Assembly: GCA_947561395.2 (NCBI GenBank)
Contig: CANNZS020000208.1
Location: 1 to 64,000, forward strand
Length of the DNA: 64,000 nt
Direction of reading: 5' to 3'
From: Buxus sempervirens
Taxonomy: Eukaryota > Streptophyta > Magnoliopsida > Buxales > Buxaceae
Below, in pieces: positions 53,522-64,000 of this stretch. The number at the start of each line of letters is the position of its first letter. Positions within the stretch are counted from its first letter, which is position 1. The notes beneath the pieces were generated by a model that did not search any database, was not told the DNA's origin, and saw nothing but the letters and a program-made list of their open reading frames with translations. The position numbers and the translations under genes are program-made.

Positions 53522-53959
53522 TTATCCCATTAGAGTACGGATGAATTCGACCGTATCCGTAAAGTAGAAGCTACTTTCCCGGTGTTCTAACAGATCTTGC
53601 AATGCCTCTGTTGCATCGGGAACGCTGTTCCCCGCGTCGAAAATCTCTGCAGCCAGTTCGGGCATCGTCCATCCCTCTGGTGGAGCTTGAATCTCTTTTT
53701 GCTGCAGAAGATTCTGAAGGATTCCCCCGGCACTTTCATAAATAGAGCGTAGATCCCCGTCCAGGTAGGAGTAGGAGTCTAGACGAGCCTGGTCCCCCTC
53801 TGGAGCGGGGAGTAGTGGTGCTTGGCCGGCCGGCCCAGCTTCCCCGGGGTTTCCCGCTTCCATGCAGGCCGCTCGCTCAATCATGGTGATTAGACCAAGG
53901 GCGTCAAGAACACATAGGACCAAAAAAGTGAGTCCTATTAGACCAACTCTATTACGCAA
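53522..53959 (-). CDS. unknown ORF with hydrophobic N-terminus, inverted copy
   Basis: Mirror of 25083-25520. First ATG at 53884 reading leftward. Confidence 0.5.
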   Translation of the reverse strand: MRNRVGLIGLTFLVLCVLDALGLITMIERAACMEAGNPGEAGPAGQAPLLPAPEGDQARLDSYSYLDGDLRSIYESAGGILQNLLQQKEIQAPPEGWTMPELAAEIFDAGNSVPDATEALQDLLEHRESSFYFTDTVEFIRTLMG

Positions 53960-54439
53960 TTAGTAGGGCACCCTACTCTTTCCTCTAGGAAGAAAAGCTA
54001 CCTATTATGGTTAGCAACCGATTCTCTTACTGGCCCCGAGCCATTATCGCTTGGTGGGAGGGCTTGATAACCCTCCGCTTCTTCCTGAACGCATAGTATT
54101 GTTTAACAACATCTTAGGATGGTACTGTGTCTTTCTGTGAAGAAGTCTAGAAGGCGTAATCTCTGGCAGTATCCTTGGATACCGTATAGAGATTATTACC
54201 TTTGGTTCTAAACTCTTTGTGTTTGAAAGGACACAATGATTTAGGACTCCTTGACTTATCATCAAGTGCCACCCCTTGATTTTCCAGGAGGAAGTCATCT
54301 AGGTGAGTTTGAGCCCTGCTTTTGTGATATTATATCTTTCTTTTAAAGAGTAGCCGTGTATAAGGGGCCGACGTGCGAAGCCCCGTAGACGTAAGTGGTA
54401 TACTACGTCAGGCGAACAGAGCACAACTATGGATAAATT

Positions 54440-55422
54440 ATGTTATACATAGATGGCTCTTTATTTGAGAGGTTGATATCCATCTCCAGGGTTCGATGGC
54501 AGAGAGTTTTAGAAGACTCTCGTATTATGAGATCTTATCTTTCAAAGATAAATCTCATAATATTTGATGATCTTACCAAGGAGAGGTCTATCGCCATGTA
54601 TCTCTTCTCTGTGAATGTAATAAAATTAGTTAGGAAGTCGGGAATGCTGTTCACTGCTTTATATTTAAAACAGTGTGCATCATCATTACAGATGGCTTAT
54701 GGTGGTGACCCACAACCTAAGTCTAGACTTCCTATTCTAATTTCCCTCACCCGATCGGGGTATCCTAGGATCATACCTCCTTTTCATAGGGTTATTATTT
54801 ATAGGAAGGATTCTTATGCGGATTCATTAGTTCGATTATACCTTTCTGCATTTTCTTTAAATAAGATTATTGCATTGGCACCTAAAGTGTCAAAGAAGGT
54901 ATTCTCATCTATTTGTGATCCAATTAAGGATATTGATGCTGTATCGGAAGTGGTTGCAGAGGCTAGGCCTCGTATCAAACCTCTCCTTCTTCGGTATCTA
55001 CCTTCGATCTCAACTATACCTCTCTTTCAAGGTATGAGTTGGAGACCTACATGGAAGTCCTTACCTACTTTTTCGCAGGTTAAGGAATGGTATCTTCAAG
55101 AGGGTCCGTCGGATAAGAAAAGTGATAGTTATATCCCTTTCTTTCCTTCGGTGTTTTCATCTCTGTTATTTGAGATGTCAGCGTATACGTTCTTAATTGA
55201 ACATATACACTCTTTTGGAGATCAGTGGTCACCAGGGATCTTGTGGTATCATAGGACTCGTTTCCCATTCGATAATAATAATTAATTATTTTCTGGTTGG
55301 GATCTCGATGATTATGAGCGCCGCATAGGTCCTGTGCTTCCGTCTTACAGACAAACTGGTATTCCACCAATGTCTGGTAAGTTAGGTCAGGTAATTGAGG
55401 GAGGAGGTAAAAGGAAAAATAT
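54440..55422 (+). pseudogene. mitovirus-like RdRp fossil, inverted copy
   Basis: Mirror of 23620-24602. Confidence 0.85.
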
Positions 55423-56849
55423 AAATATTTGATAGGATTCGATTCATTTTAGTAATTAATAACAAAAAAAAAGAAGACCTTGAATTCGTGCACATCGTCG
55501 AGGTCTCCGCAAGATAGCCACTCAAATTATTATTATATACTCTATTTGAAGAGAGTGATTTATCTAAAGGACGGAGAACTAAGGAAAGCACCTTACCAAT
55601 GCCAATACCATACCTACTGCTAAAGAGGCTTAGCTCAAAGGCAGGAACTGGAAAGAAGAGATATATTGAATTAAAGTAATTCGTGGACTGGAATCGATTA
55701 AAGGAAAGGGAATCGAAGTGATTACTTGCTACAGCAATGGTTGAAGTGGGGCATAGACTCTATCTCTTCTATACGATACGCTAACTCATAAGTTAGAAAA
55801 GTTGCTGAGGGGAAGCTCCTAAACTATAGAGTATATAGAGTTATCTATTCCATGTCTTCCCCCCTTCGCCCCTAGCCCTGCTGCTGCTGCCGACCCCGGC
55901 TTTCATTCCTGCCTTTATTCTATTTATGCTATATGCTATTCTACTTCGCTAGCAACTCCTCGAGAAGGAAAGAAACATAGGCTCAGCTCAAAGCAAACTA
56001 CGGCTCGAAAGAAGCCAAGGGATTTGACCCGGCACCCACTCACGAAAGAAAGAAAAACGGGAAGCGCCACGCCATTGGAAGGATGCGAGCGGGAAGATCC
56101 ATCTCAGACAGAGCAGACGGGGAAAGAGATATTGAATGAAAGGTGTGCCAGCAGATATGTATTTATAACAGAAAAACCAAAAGCGGTGAGCCGACCGACC
56201 AACGTGTGCATTTTTTATCTATGAATTTTTGACTGTAGTCACATCCTAATAAAGAGTTCTATCCGATAGTCTAATTGCAGTCTCTTAGGTGATAGCGGAG
56301 CTCTTCCGTGGGGAAGCACCTAACCATATAGAGTACTCGCACCTTAGCTATTCTATGTGATCTTCCTTGAGCCCCCTATCGACCTATGCCACTATTGCCT
56401 GCCCTATTGGCTTCCTATCGCCTGCTATCGCCAGCCTGGAATGAAAGGGAGGGCATCAACTAGCCTACCAGAAATGCTTGACCAAACTCCAATACCAAGA
56501 GTGGATCCTGCTGAAGCAATAGTTCCATCTCCGACTTCGATTTCTTTTGCGCCTTCAAAATATATATAGTTTCTTGGCATAAGGACTACTTATACTTATA
56601 TAGAATGAAAGTGGAATTCCATCCTAAGAAAAGATTTTAGCAATCCCTTCCAGGCCTACTCTTCTGACCTCTAAGATTGTTTAAACTCAGGATTGAACTA
56701 TAGAGGCCGTATGGACATAGACAGAGTCAGAGTCCTCAAGAAGTATTGAAAGTATTTCAAGGGAGGTGCTAGCATTTCTCTTCTCTAAGTCCAACTCAAA
56801 GGAGCAAGCACCTTAGACTAATGCGGATCCGACCCTTCCTTTGAGACAG

Positions 56850-57020
56850 GCGATGACCTTTACCAGTTGAACAAAAAGACAGTGGCGGAGACAAGAACAC
56901 GAAGTTCATTCATAATGCCACGATCCTTAGAAGAAGCAAGAATAGAATGAATGAATTGCGTAAGGAGGACGGATCCATCATCTTCGAGGAGGAGGAGATT
57001 CTTAAAGAAAGCGCTGGTTT
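56850..57020 (+). mobile_element. LINE fragment, inverted copy
   Basis: Mirror of 22022-22192. Confidence 0.7.
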
Positions 57021-57349
57021 TTTTTTCAGGATCTCCTCACGACCGGAGGCAATGTCCCCATGTCCTTGCCGGAAGGCGCCCGAGTAGCAAGATAAAGAGG
57101 AATCCTTTATCTGTAGTGATCGAGCCACGAAGAAAGCGGGGTCTTTAGTGAGGGATTTCTCTCGAGCGGAAGCCCACTATGTCTGTTTCTCCTGCAGCCG
57201 AAGAATCAGTGACAATCTAACATAACCGGAGCCCGCTGTCAAGATCGAAACCAGAGGAATCGGAACATGCTTGTAGTAATTAGGAAGGAAATGTATACCA
57301 CTTTTAGTAATAGGGTGTCGGAACGGGAGGGAGACTAGGTAATAAGATA

Positions 57350-57511
57350 ATGAACACCGTATCCGGGATGGTGAGCGGCACTTTTCTTTTTGGTATGATC
57401 CTTTTAGAAAAGCCTGCCTGTCAAAAATTAGCCCGAAAATTAAAGGATATCCAAGGTCTTTCCATAGAAAGCCTTTTCGGGCAACCGCTTCAATCTCTTC
57501 GCCACGATTAG
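57350..57511 (+). CDS. unknown 53-residue ORF, inverted copy
   Basis: Mirror of 21531-21692. Confidence 0.2.
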   Translation: MNTVSGMVSGTFLFGMILLEKPACQKLARKLKDIQGLSIESLFGQPLQSLRHD

Positions 57512-58205
57512 GTTCGTGAAGTTACCTACTTAAGAGGTTACATTAATGTACTTCCCGTATGGAGTGACTTGCACAATCTGCTTATAGTATACTGGTCCCA
57601 GCTCTTGCTTCAGGAACTAATGGTTACATGGCGCTATTCGACAGTGCTCTCATAACGAATTGATAGGTAACGATTACGGGAAGACATTTTATTCTTGCTT
57701 GCCTAATCAGTTGAACCCGGGTGATCTTTATCAATCCATTGCCTATTGTCCCCCGGAAGAAGCCGCTCCACTTTGGTGCGCAGCGCTCGCTCCTGAGGGA
57801 ACCAAAGATTCATGGGGGTCGTTTATAATGGTAGAGAGAGAAGAGCGAGAAAGATGGTCCCGTTAGATCAGTTTTTAGTAATTGGAGCTGGTTGGCTCAT
57901 TTTATCCCGCACACGGGATTTTCCGATCTCACTGCTGAATGACATCATTTTTTATTCCAAACTCTCTCCCACTTGAGTTACCTTAGCCCCAGTCCACGCA
58001 GAACCTAAGAGAACTAATGGGTTGGGCCGCGGAGATGCCGAAATGACTAGTCTTGTTAGGCTTCCAGAATGGAATGACCGAAGTCGCGAAGAGGGGGTGC
58101 ACACAAGATGTTCTTTCTCGTGCAGTCCCCACTCAGTGATGAGCTTACACCATTATTTATGTTCTCGCTGCCTCTGATCCATAAGCAAGGAACGGGAATG
58201 AATAA

Positions 58206-58517
58206 ATGAAGAAAAAGGTGCAGAGGAAAAGGATTACCGCAAGACGTGCTGACCGCCGGGCTTTATTGGTAGGGGGTATGAAATCAGTTGAGAATCAAGT
58301 AGATTCGTGCAGCTCGGCTACCCAGGACTGCAATGCCTCGGAGTTTGTTGACGGAGACCAAGCGGATTCTGAGGATGTAACGGTTGTTGATGGGGTTACT
58401 TTCATCAACGGGGTGGCAGTCTCGGACACAAATCATGAAAAGAAGGGCGGGGTGGACGTGGCGCAGAAGCCTAAACAGAAACAGCAGAAGAGCGAGATAC
58501 AGTGCTTTGCTTCTTAG
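58206..58517 (+). CDS. unknown 103-residue charged ORF, inverted copy
   Basis: Mirror of 20525-20836. Confidence 0.35.
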   Translation: MKKKVQRKRITARRADRRALLVGGMKSVENQVDSCSSATQDCNASEFVDGDQADSEDVTVVDGVTFINGVAVSDTNHEKKGGVDVAQKPKQKQQKSEIQCFAS

Positions 58518-58662
58518 TTTTCCAAGAGATAGGACTGTCACCAAGCTTAGTAAAGTAGCCAGTGGTGGAGCGACGAGTAATGGGACAGCTTGCCCAGTCT
58601 GAATCCGAGAAACCGTAGATCTGTAAATCACATTTGGAAGGTAAAAAAATACCTTTTCCAGG
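58467..58662 (-). mobile_element. Ty1/copia RNase H fossil, inverted complete copy
   Basis: Mirror of 20380-20575. Unlike the copy at 31403, it is not cut by the gap. Confidence 0.9.
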
Positions 58663-61600
58663 TGAGGATTCAGATTCGACGATGAAGCTGCTAAAAGAAG
58701 GAAAGGCGATAGAGAGAGGTGGAAAGGCCCGTTGACACATCGAAAGCCCTTCTTTTTCATTAACAAACCTTTTCCCTCCGTGAAGTGAGATCATCACGAG
58801 AAGGGAAACCCGGGATTTTCGCTTAAAGACCGATTTCTCTCCGTAGACTCAGATAAAAATCGAATCGAAAACGGCTTAAAAAGATGCGATTTACGAAAGA
58901 ACAAGAACAAAGAAGAAGCGGGGAAGCCTTATTCAAAATAATAAGAACCTAGGAAGAAATCAAAAACGTCGTGGGTGGCTCACAACCTATTTTTTATATT
59001 ACACAATTAGTTGTGGACATAGTCAACCTCCTACTAAGAGAGGGAGACCAATCTCCAGGAAAGGGGAAGCTACCTACCCTTAAGAGCTAGGAGCACTCTT
59101 AGGCGATCCTGCTTATTCACGTGAGCAAACAAACTAGATCCCGTGGGGTAGAAAGGGCGGACCCTTGGCCTTGGGGACAAGAACAAATGGCGCGAATGAG
59201 CAAGCAGCCTTCTTTATTGAGCGAGAAGTACAGGAAAGGCCCTGCTAGGTCTAGACTAACAAAGCCCAACCCGCCTTTTTCATTAGCTGCTGGAGAAAGA
59301 AAGCGTAGGATGTGGTCTCTCAATAGACTAAATTAGGTAGTCCTGGGGCGAGACCCTCTTAGCCGAGCTCTTTTATTAATAGATCCGGGCTTGGGGTACC
59401 TTTCTCTCAACTTTCAGTACAGGGCAGCTATCCATAGCCTACCTAACAACAACCCGAACCACCCCTATTTATTAGTTATTAACAGCAGAGCCCCGGAGCT
59501 CGGAGAGAGCTACTACTAACAGCTGCAAGCGAGAAAGAGCCGGAAGAGCTAGTCGCCTGAGTCTTGACTGGGACTTTGACCCCAGCTGGGACAATAAAAA
59601 ATTGGGCCAATCAGCAACCGGCACCACGTATGGAGCGGTAAGAAATGAAGGGCTATCTTTCCTCATGGGTCAAGAACAAAGGGAACGAAGGATCCTTAGG
59701 CAAATCTCTACTTATATAAATGAATGCGCGAGCACGGACGCAAAAGCAAAAGAACCCTTGGGTGGGCTTTTCCCACCTGTAAGTACACGAAAAAAGGGGG
59801 GATCCATTTATAGTAGCATAAACAAACCGAACGAACACGCCTTTAAACGAGCTCCAGCAGAAAGGATCAATCTCTCCATAGAGGAAATCGGGAAGGCAGG
59901 ACGCCAAAGATAAATCACTTGGGAAGCTGGAAGACCACTAGATCCTGCTTAGTAACTTCAACAAACTCAATCCCATGGGCGGACTTTGTGGATTCAGATA
60001 GGCTGATCGGACTTCTAGTCCTATTTACCTCAGTGAACGATCCCTTGACAAATGTTACCCTAAAAAGGGAAAGAAATTGCTTGTTCTTGGGGGAAGAGAA
60101 GGAGTAAGACAAGGGCGGTTAGCGGGGTTTACTCAATATCAATATCGGGATAGACAGAGGTCTAGGAAACTACGCTGTTGACCGGGGTAGGGTAACGAAG
60201 TTAGACCGACGAGATGAAGGACTCAATTCCCCTATTAGATAGGAGAGAGGAGGAAGAGTCGATTCTCTGAAAGAAGATTTTATAAGATAGCTTGCTACTC
60301 TGGCCAGTGCTATTGCCCTCAGAGATAGAGCCATTAGGGGAAGGAAATACAACCTATTATGTGCCAAAAGTCAAAGCCATTGATTTCATGCACGAAGTAT
60401 GCAGCTACTAGAAGAGCAGTCTTACACAGGAGATGCAACAATGACGGCCTATAGGAGATAGCAGAAAGAAAGAACAACGAAGAAAAGCACTTGGAAGAGT
60501 CCTGACCTCTGGAAGAAATCAAAGAAGACGGCGGGGTCCGGGCTTGGCTCGAATTGACCCCTTGGGTTACGGGGGGAACAAGAAAGAAGGCAGAAAGAGA
60601 TTTCAGCGCCCATGAATGGCCGTTGAATCGTACATAACTGATTGTCTAACGAAAGAAGTTGGCCTTCGGAGAGAGTCCCCGGATCTGCACTTATCTATTA
60701 CCCTAGCTCCGGAGCGGAGAAAGAAGCAAAAGCAAAAAGGCGATCTCCCCAAATTAGTTATTCCTGGGGCGGGAACTATCTTCGGTTGGAGGTCCGTACC
60801 AGACCCTCTGTGACTACCTTTTATTAATATAGATTGAAGTAGGACAGGGTTCATCCATTTAGATTGTATACTTGAAAGACTTGAAACCCAACCCAAGACC
60901 CGACTTTATTCTTCCTTTCTTAAGAGCTTTTACTCAACGCTTGCTCGTACCAGATTCCCACCGATCTGACTGAAGAACCAAGCTGACAAGGGATTTTATG
61001 CTTTCGTACCGGAGCACCTTCCCTCCTTTGCTTTGCTGACCAAAACAAGGGCTTGAGCGCCAGCAAGTGAGCAAATTGTGGGATTGACTTATCCTTCTTA
61101 CTCGGTGCAAGTGCCCACCTTCTTTTAGTTGGATTACGGTCTTTCGCTCACCTATTCAATAGGGAATGAAACGGATAAAGCATTATACTCCTATCTCAGA
61201 TGACTCTGAGACCACTTTCCTACTTCATTCATTTTACTTCGGCCTACCTTTTGGAAGAAATGAAACCTTCTGAGCTCCGTCAAAGGGGAGCGGCTTTCTC
61301 AGTAGACACGTGCCCTTACCTTAGGAGCTGTTGGAATGTATCTTTCTTCGTTTGTAATTAAATTTACTTCGGTTGGGCTGACCCTTGCTTGCCCCTGACT
61401 CCTAGCTTTCGCCTGCATCCTTGCTTTGCTTTTGAATTCCTCCTTGCTTTCACCCTTTCGACGTGGGTGACCACAATAGGTGCCCTTTCACAGAGGGGCG
61501 GAACCAGAGCGTGGATTTGGGCTTTCACCTTTGCCTTTCGATCCTTCCTCGGTTCGGTTGGTGCACTCAATGTGATGCTAGTCTCAGAGCAATGACCTGG

Positions 61601-63078
61601 GAACAATCCTGCCAGTAAGATTGAATCTTTTCATACTGAACCAGGAAAGACAGAAAGGGATAGCCGCCCTTGCCTCAATCTAATGCCGGGATTACCTCGT
61701 TGAATGGCTTAACGGGGACTTAGACTCCATTTAGGAGAATAGATGCACCACTTGCTTTCTTTCCTCCATCCCTAGATAGGATATTATTTTCGTAGAATAA
61801 AGAAATAGAATCGGCGGAATCGTCTGATACTAGACGAAATGCACAGAAGACCCTGGAATGCCCGATCGGGATAAGGATAACAAGGTCGGTGTCCTTACTA
61901 AAGGCAGAAATTCACACCCAGGAAGAGCGAAAGCGAACTCGGCTCGGTCTATCGATTACAATCCACTAGGAAGGAATCAAAGACTGGCTTGCTCACCCTA
62001 GCGCTACGGAGGGGGCCAACCTCTATTATGTTATGCTAGACAAGCGATTCTCGAAAACAAGCAGTTCAAGAGATGCTGCTCGGAATTCTATTGAGAGTCC
62101 ACTCGCGCATAGAGCCATATTATTCATTCGACTGGGGAAGAAAAAAAAAGTAGGGCGGACTGACTCAAAGACAGAAGGTTTAAGAATTCCTGAAGAAAGG
62201 CAGGTTTAATCAATCAGTCTTACCCGTCGAGGAATCATACCATACTGGGAAGGCACGTTGAAGTCTCTCGATTCGAAGTAGATCGATTCTATCTATGATC
62301 TTTCAATTTCAATCTATAATCATCTTGACTTTCAAGCATCTCACTTCCTTCTTTCTAAATAGTTCTAAAAGGATGAATTGCGGAGAATAGGACGCGGATC
62401 AGAGAGAGATCTCGCAAGATGGGACGGTCTTCTTTTCTCTTTCATTTCCCTAAGAAGGGTCTCATAAATTGCTATTATCAAAGAAGTCCTCCCTTACCTA
62501 AGGAAGTTCATTCGGGGATTGATACCGTAGGACAGACGCTCGCAGCGTAGGGGATGAAAAGGAATGGATCTAAGCCAATCTATGGATCCAGATTGGATGG
62601 ACTACACAAAATCTCTCCGGATCTCGGGAATTGCTTTAGAGATGGATTCTGCTGTCTAATCCTAAGGATAGTGCGCCTCCTCTGGGGCCCACCTTTCTAA
62701 TCAACAATAGAAGAGTGCGCCGCCTAAAAGGAGGTTATACCCCCTTTCTTTATACCTGGACTGAGACCTCTTTTCCCCTGCTAGTCTATTTTTATTGAAA
62801 CTCAAAGTAACAATTTCGTCGTCGCCTCCTTTCTTTGCCCTCCGGTCCACTCATTGCGGGCAAGGAAAAAAAGAAAGACTGACACAAGCCCCAGCTCCAA
62901 AAGAGACCGTTGGCATAGATCGAATTACTGAATCGTAGTATACTGCCCACTGGGAGGATAAAAAATACTGATCTTCGGATTCCTTTTGGGGATTTTTCCC
63001 ATTACCCTTAGGGGATCCCGTTCATTACCTTTTGGATTCGTCTTCTGCCTGAAACTTAGAATCCATAGTTGCTACTAG

Positions 63079-63625
63079 TTGAAAGGACGACAAAGGCTCA
63101 CTCCTAGCGGTAAGAAGCCAGCGAAATACAAGTCCAATTCTTTCTCTAGTCAAGTTCGAGGGGGACTCTCGCTCCCTTTACTACCTGAAGCTGCTAACAA
63201 AGAACTTCTATTTCTACGGAATCTATATCCGGACAAAGCCTTCCACTTCCGTCCCACTTCTCTATCTGTCAAATCCCCTTTCTACCTAGGTGTAACCTTT
63301 GAGAATCCGTCTTCCTAGAAATGCCTCAACCTTCGATCTGAAACCCTTCGACTTCGATCGGCCTAAGAAGGAGGATCGTGGTCTTATTAGTTTTTCCTCC
63401 CGTCTCTGGAACTACGAAGTCTATTATATGCTAATAGAAGCCCCTTTCTTGCCTGCTCTTGGAAATCTAGTAATGCTGAGAGGAATGATTGACAAGACGG
63501 ATGTGCACCCCAAAGAATCAATCATCTTTTCTTGTGCCAACTTGATTTTCTACGAGGGAGCGGAGCTTCCTAATCCTCATTCCTCCAAAGAGGGCAAGAA
63601 AGAAGAGAGCTCCCACCCATTCTAA
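63079..63625 (+). CDS. unknown pair of overlapping frames, second inverted copy
   Basis: Mirror of 15417-15963 (frames 63079-63318 and 63299-63625). Confidence 0.22.
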
Positions 63626-63811
63626 CACCCAGACTTTTTCCCTGAGGGTGAAAGATCCAGAAAGTCACTTACTTACATCGCCAAGAAACCTCTCCCCGTG
63701 CATGAAGCAACCAAGGGGAATCATAAAGCGCTACGCCAGTCTATAAGCCATATATAATAACTTATATTCCGTCACATAGAATCCTAACCGCTTGCTCCAC
63801 GCTAGCTATTT

Positions 63812-64000
63812 ATGAAGGATCACCATCTGTTTCGACTCGTTCGTTACCTCGCGATGAGCTTTCCTGCTCGAGAACTCCATTTGACTTGGCTTGGCAGGTT
63901 GACTACTGCTGCAGGCGAGCTACTTTATAAGTGGACTACTAAGGTATTCGGACTTCTTCACTTATCTGTAAAGATCTGCTTTGTTGCTTTCCTTGTTCCC
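63812..64000 (+). CDS. unknown 90-residue ORF, cut by window end
   Basis: Mirror of 15042-15230. The last 28 codons lie outside the window. Confidence 0.25.
   Translation, partial: MKDHHLFRLVRYLAMSFPARELHLTWLGRLTTAAGELLYKWTTKVFGLLHLSVKICFVAFLVP

Larger units (their letters stand above)
51845..64000 (-). repeat. inverted copy continued round the circle (unit 27197 to 15042)
   Basis: The inverted walk passes unit 1 at 51844 and goes straight on at unit 27197, so the junction 27197/1 seen on the plus side at 27197/27198 is found again here. Unit position equals 79042 minus position. Seeing the same junction in both orientations supports a closed circle or a tandem array. The window cuts this copy at unit 15042. 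Confidence 0.97.

Noticed and set aside
31403-64000. A plastid-type large inverted repeat
   Set aside because: No plastid rRNA operon or plastid genes are present, and the mirrored block also contains the unit's circular junction.
1-64000. True triplication of nad3-rps12 in the genome
   Set aside because: All copies look identical and follow from reading one 27,197-bp unit more than once. An extra-turn assembly is simpler.

Overview
The window is plant mitochondrial DNA, most likely from a flowering plant. The evidence is a linked nad3-rps12 pair whose codons need many C-to-U RNA edits to restore conserved residues, tiny mitochondrial 18S/26S rRNA fragments, a mitovirus-like RNA polymerase fossil, scattered nuclear-type retroelement scraps, and long stretches of unrecognised sequence. 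I see no plastid gene set, no bacterial operons and no CRISPR.

Almost all of the 64 kb is one 27,197-bp unit read again and again. Bases 1-27197 are the unit. Bases 27198-31202 restart it (offset +27197, unit 1-4005). Bases 31203-31402 are exactly 200 N. Bases 31403-51844 are the reverse complement of unit 20442 down to 1 (unit position = 51845 minus position). Bases 51845-64000 carry on as the reverse complement of unit 27197 down to 15042 (unit position = 79042 minus position). Each side of the gap is therefore a more-than-one-turn walk round the same circle, in opposite directions. The simplest reading is a 27.2-kb circular (or tandemly repeated) mitochondrial chromosome, assembled as two overlapping multimers and joined by a scaffolding gap. 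Unique information is about 27.2 kb.

Unit layout: 1-1080 Ty1/copia fossil (minus); 1087-1166 fused slivers of 18S and 26S rRNA; 1381-1590 unknown small ORF; about 1960-2320 copia gag fossil (minus); 3323-3679 nad3; 3730-4404 rps12, which has lost its usual stop and runs on for 99 codons; 4552-5514 Ty3/gypsy gag fossil (minus) with LTR-like flank; 5.5-20 kb mostly gene-free with diverged internal repeats and a few unknown ORFs; about 20380-20575 copia RNase H fossil; 20525-20836 unknown charged ORF (minus); about 22022-22192 LINE reverse-transcriptase scrap (minus); about 23620-24602 mitovirus RdRp-like fossil (minus); 25083-25520 unknown ORF with a hydrophobic N-terminus and GC-rich codons; 25604-25676 tRNA-like element; 25.7-27.2 kb no recognised gene.

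Only nad3 (complex I) and rps12 (mitoribosome small subunit) are recognised host genes. They sit 50 bp apart and are normally co-transcribed. nad3 looks intact once edited. rps12 is unusual in its C-terminus and at several normally invariant residues. Everything else is fossil mobile or viral DNA or unidentified sequence, as expected for a small accessory chromosome of a multichromosomal plant mitogenome.
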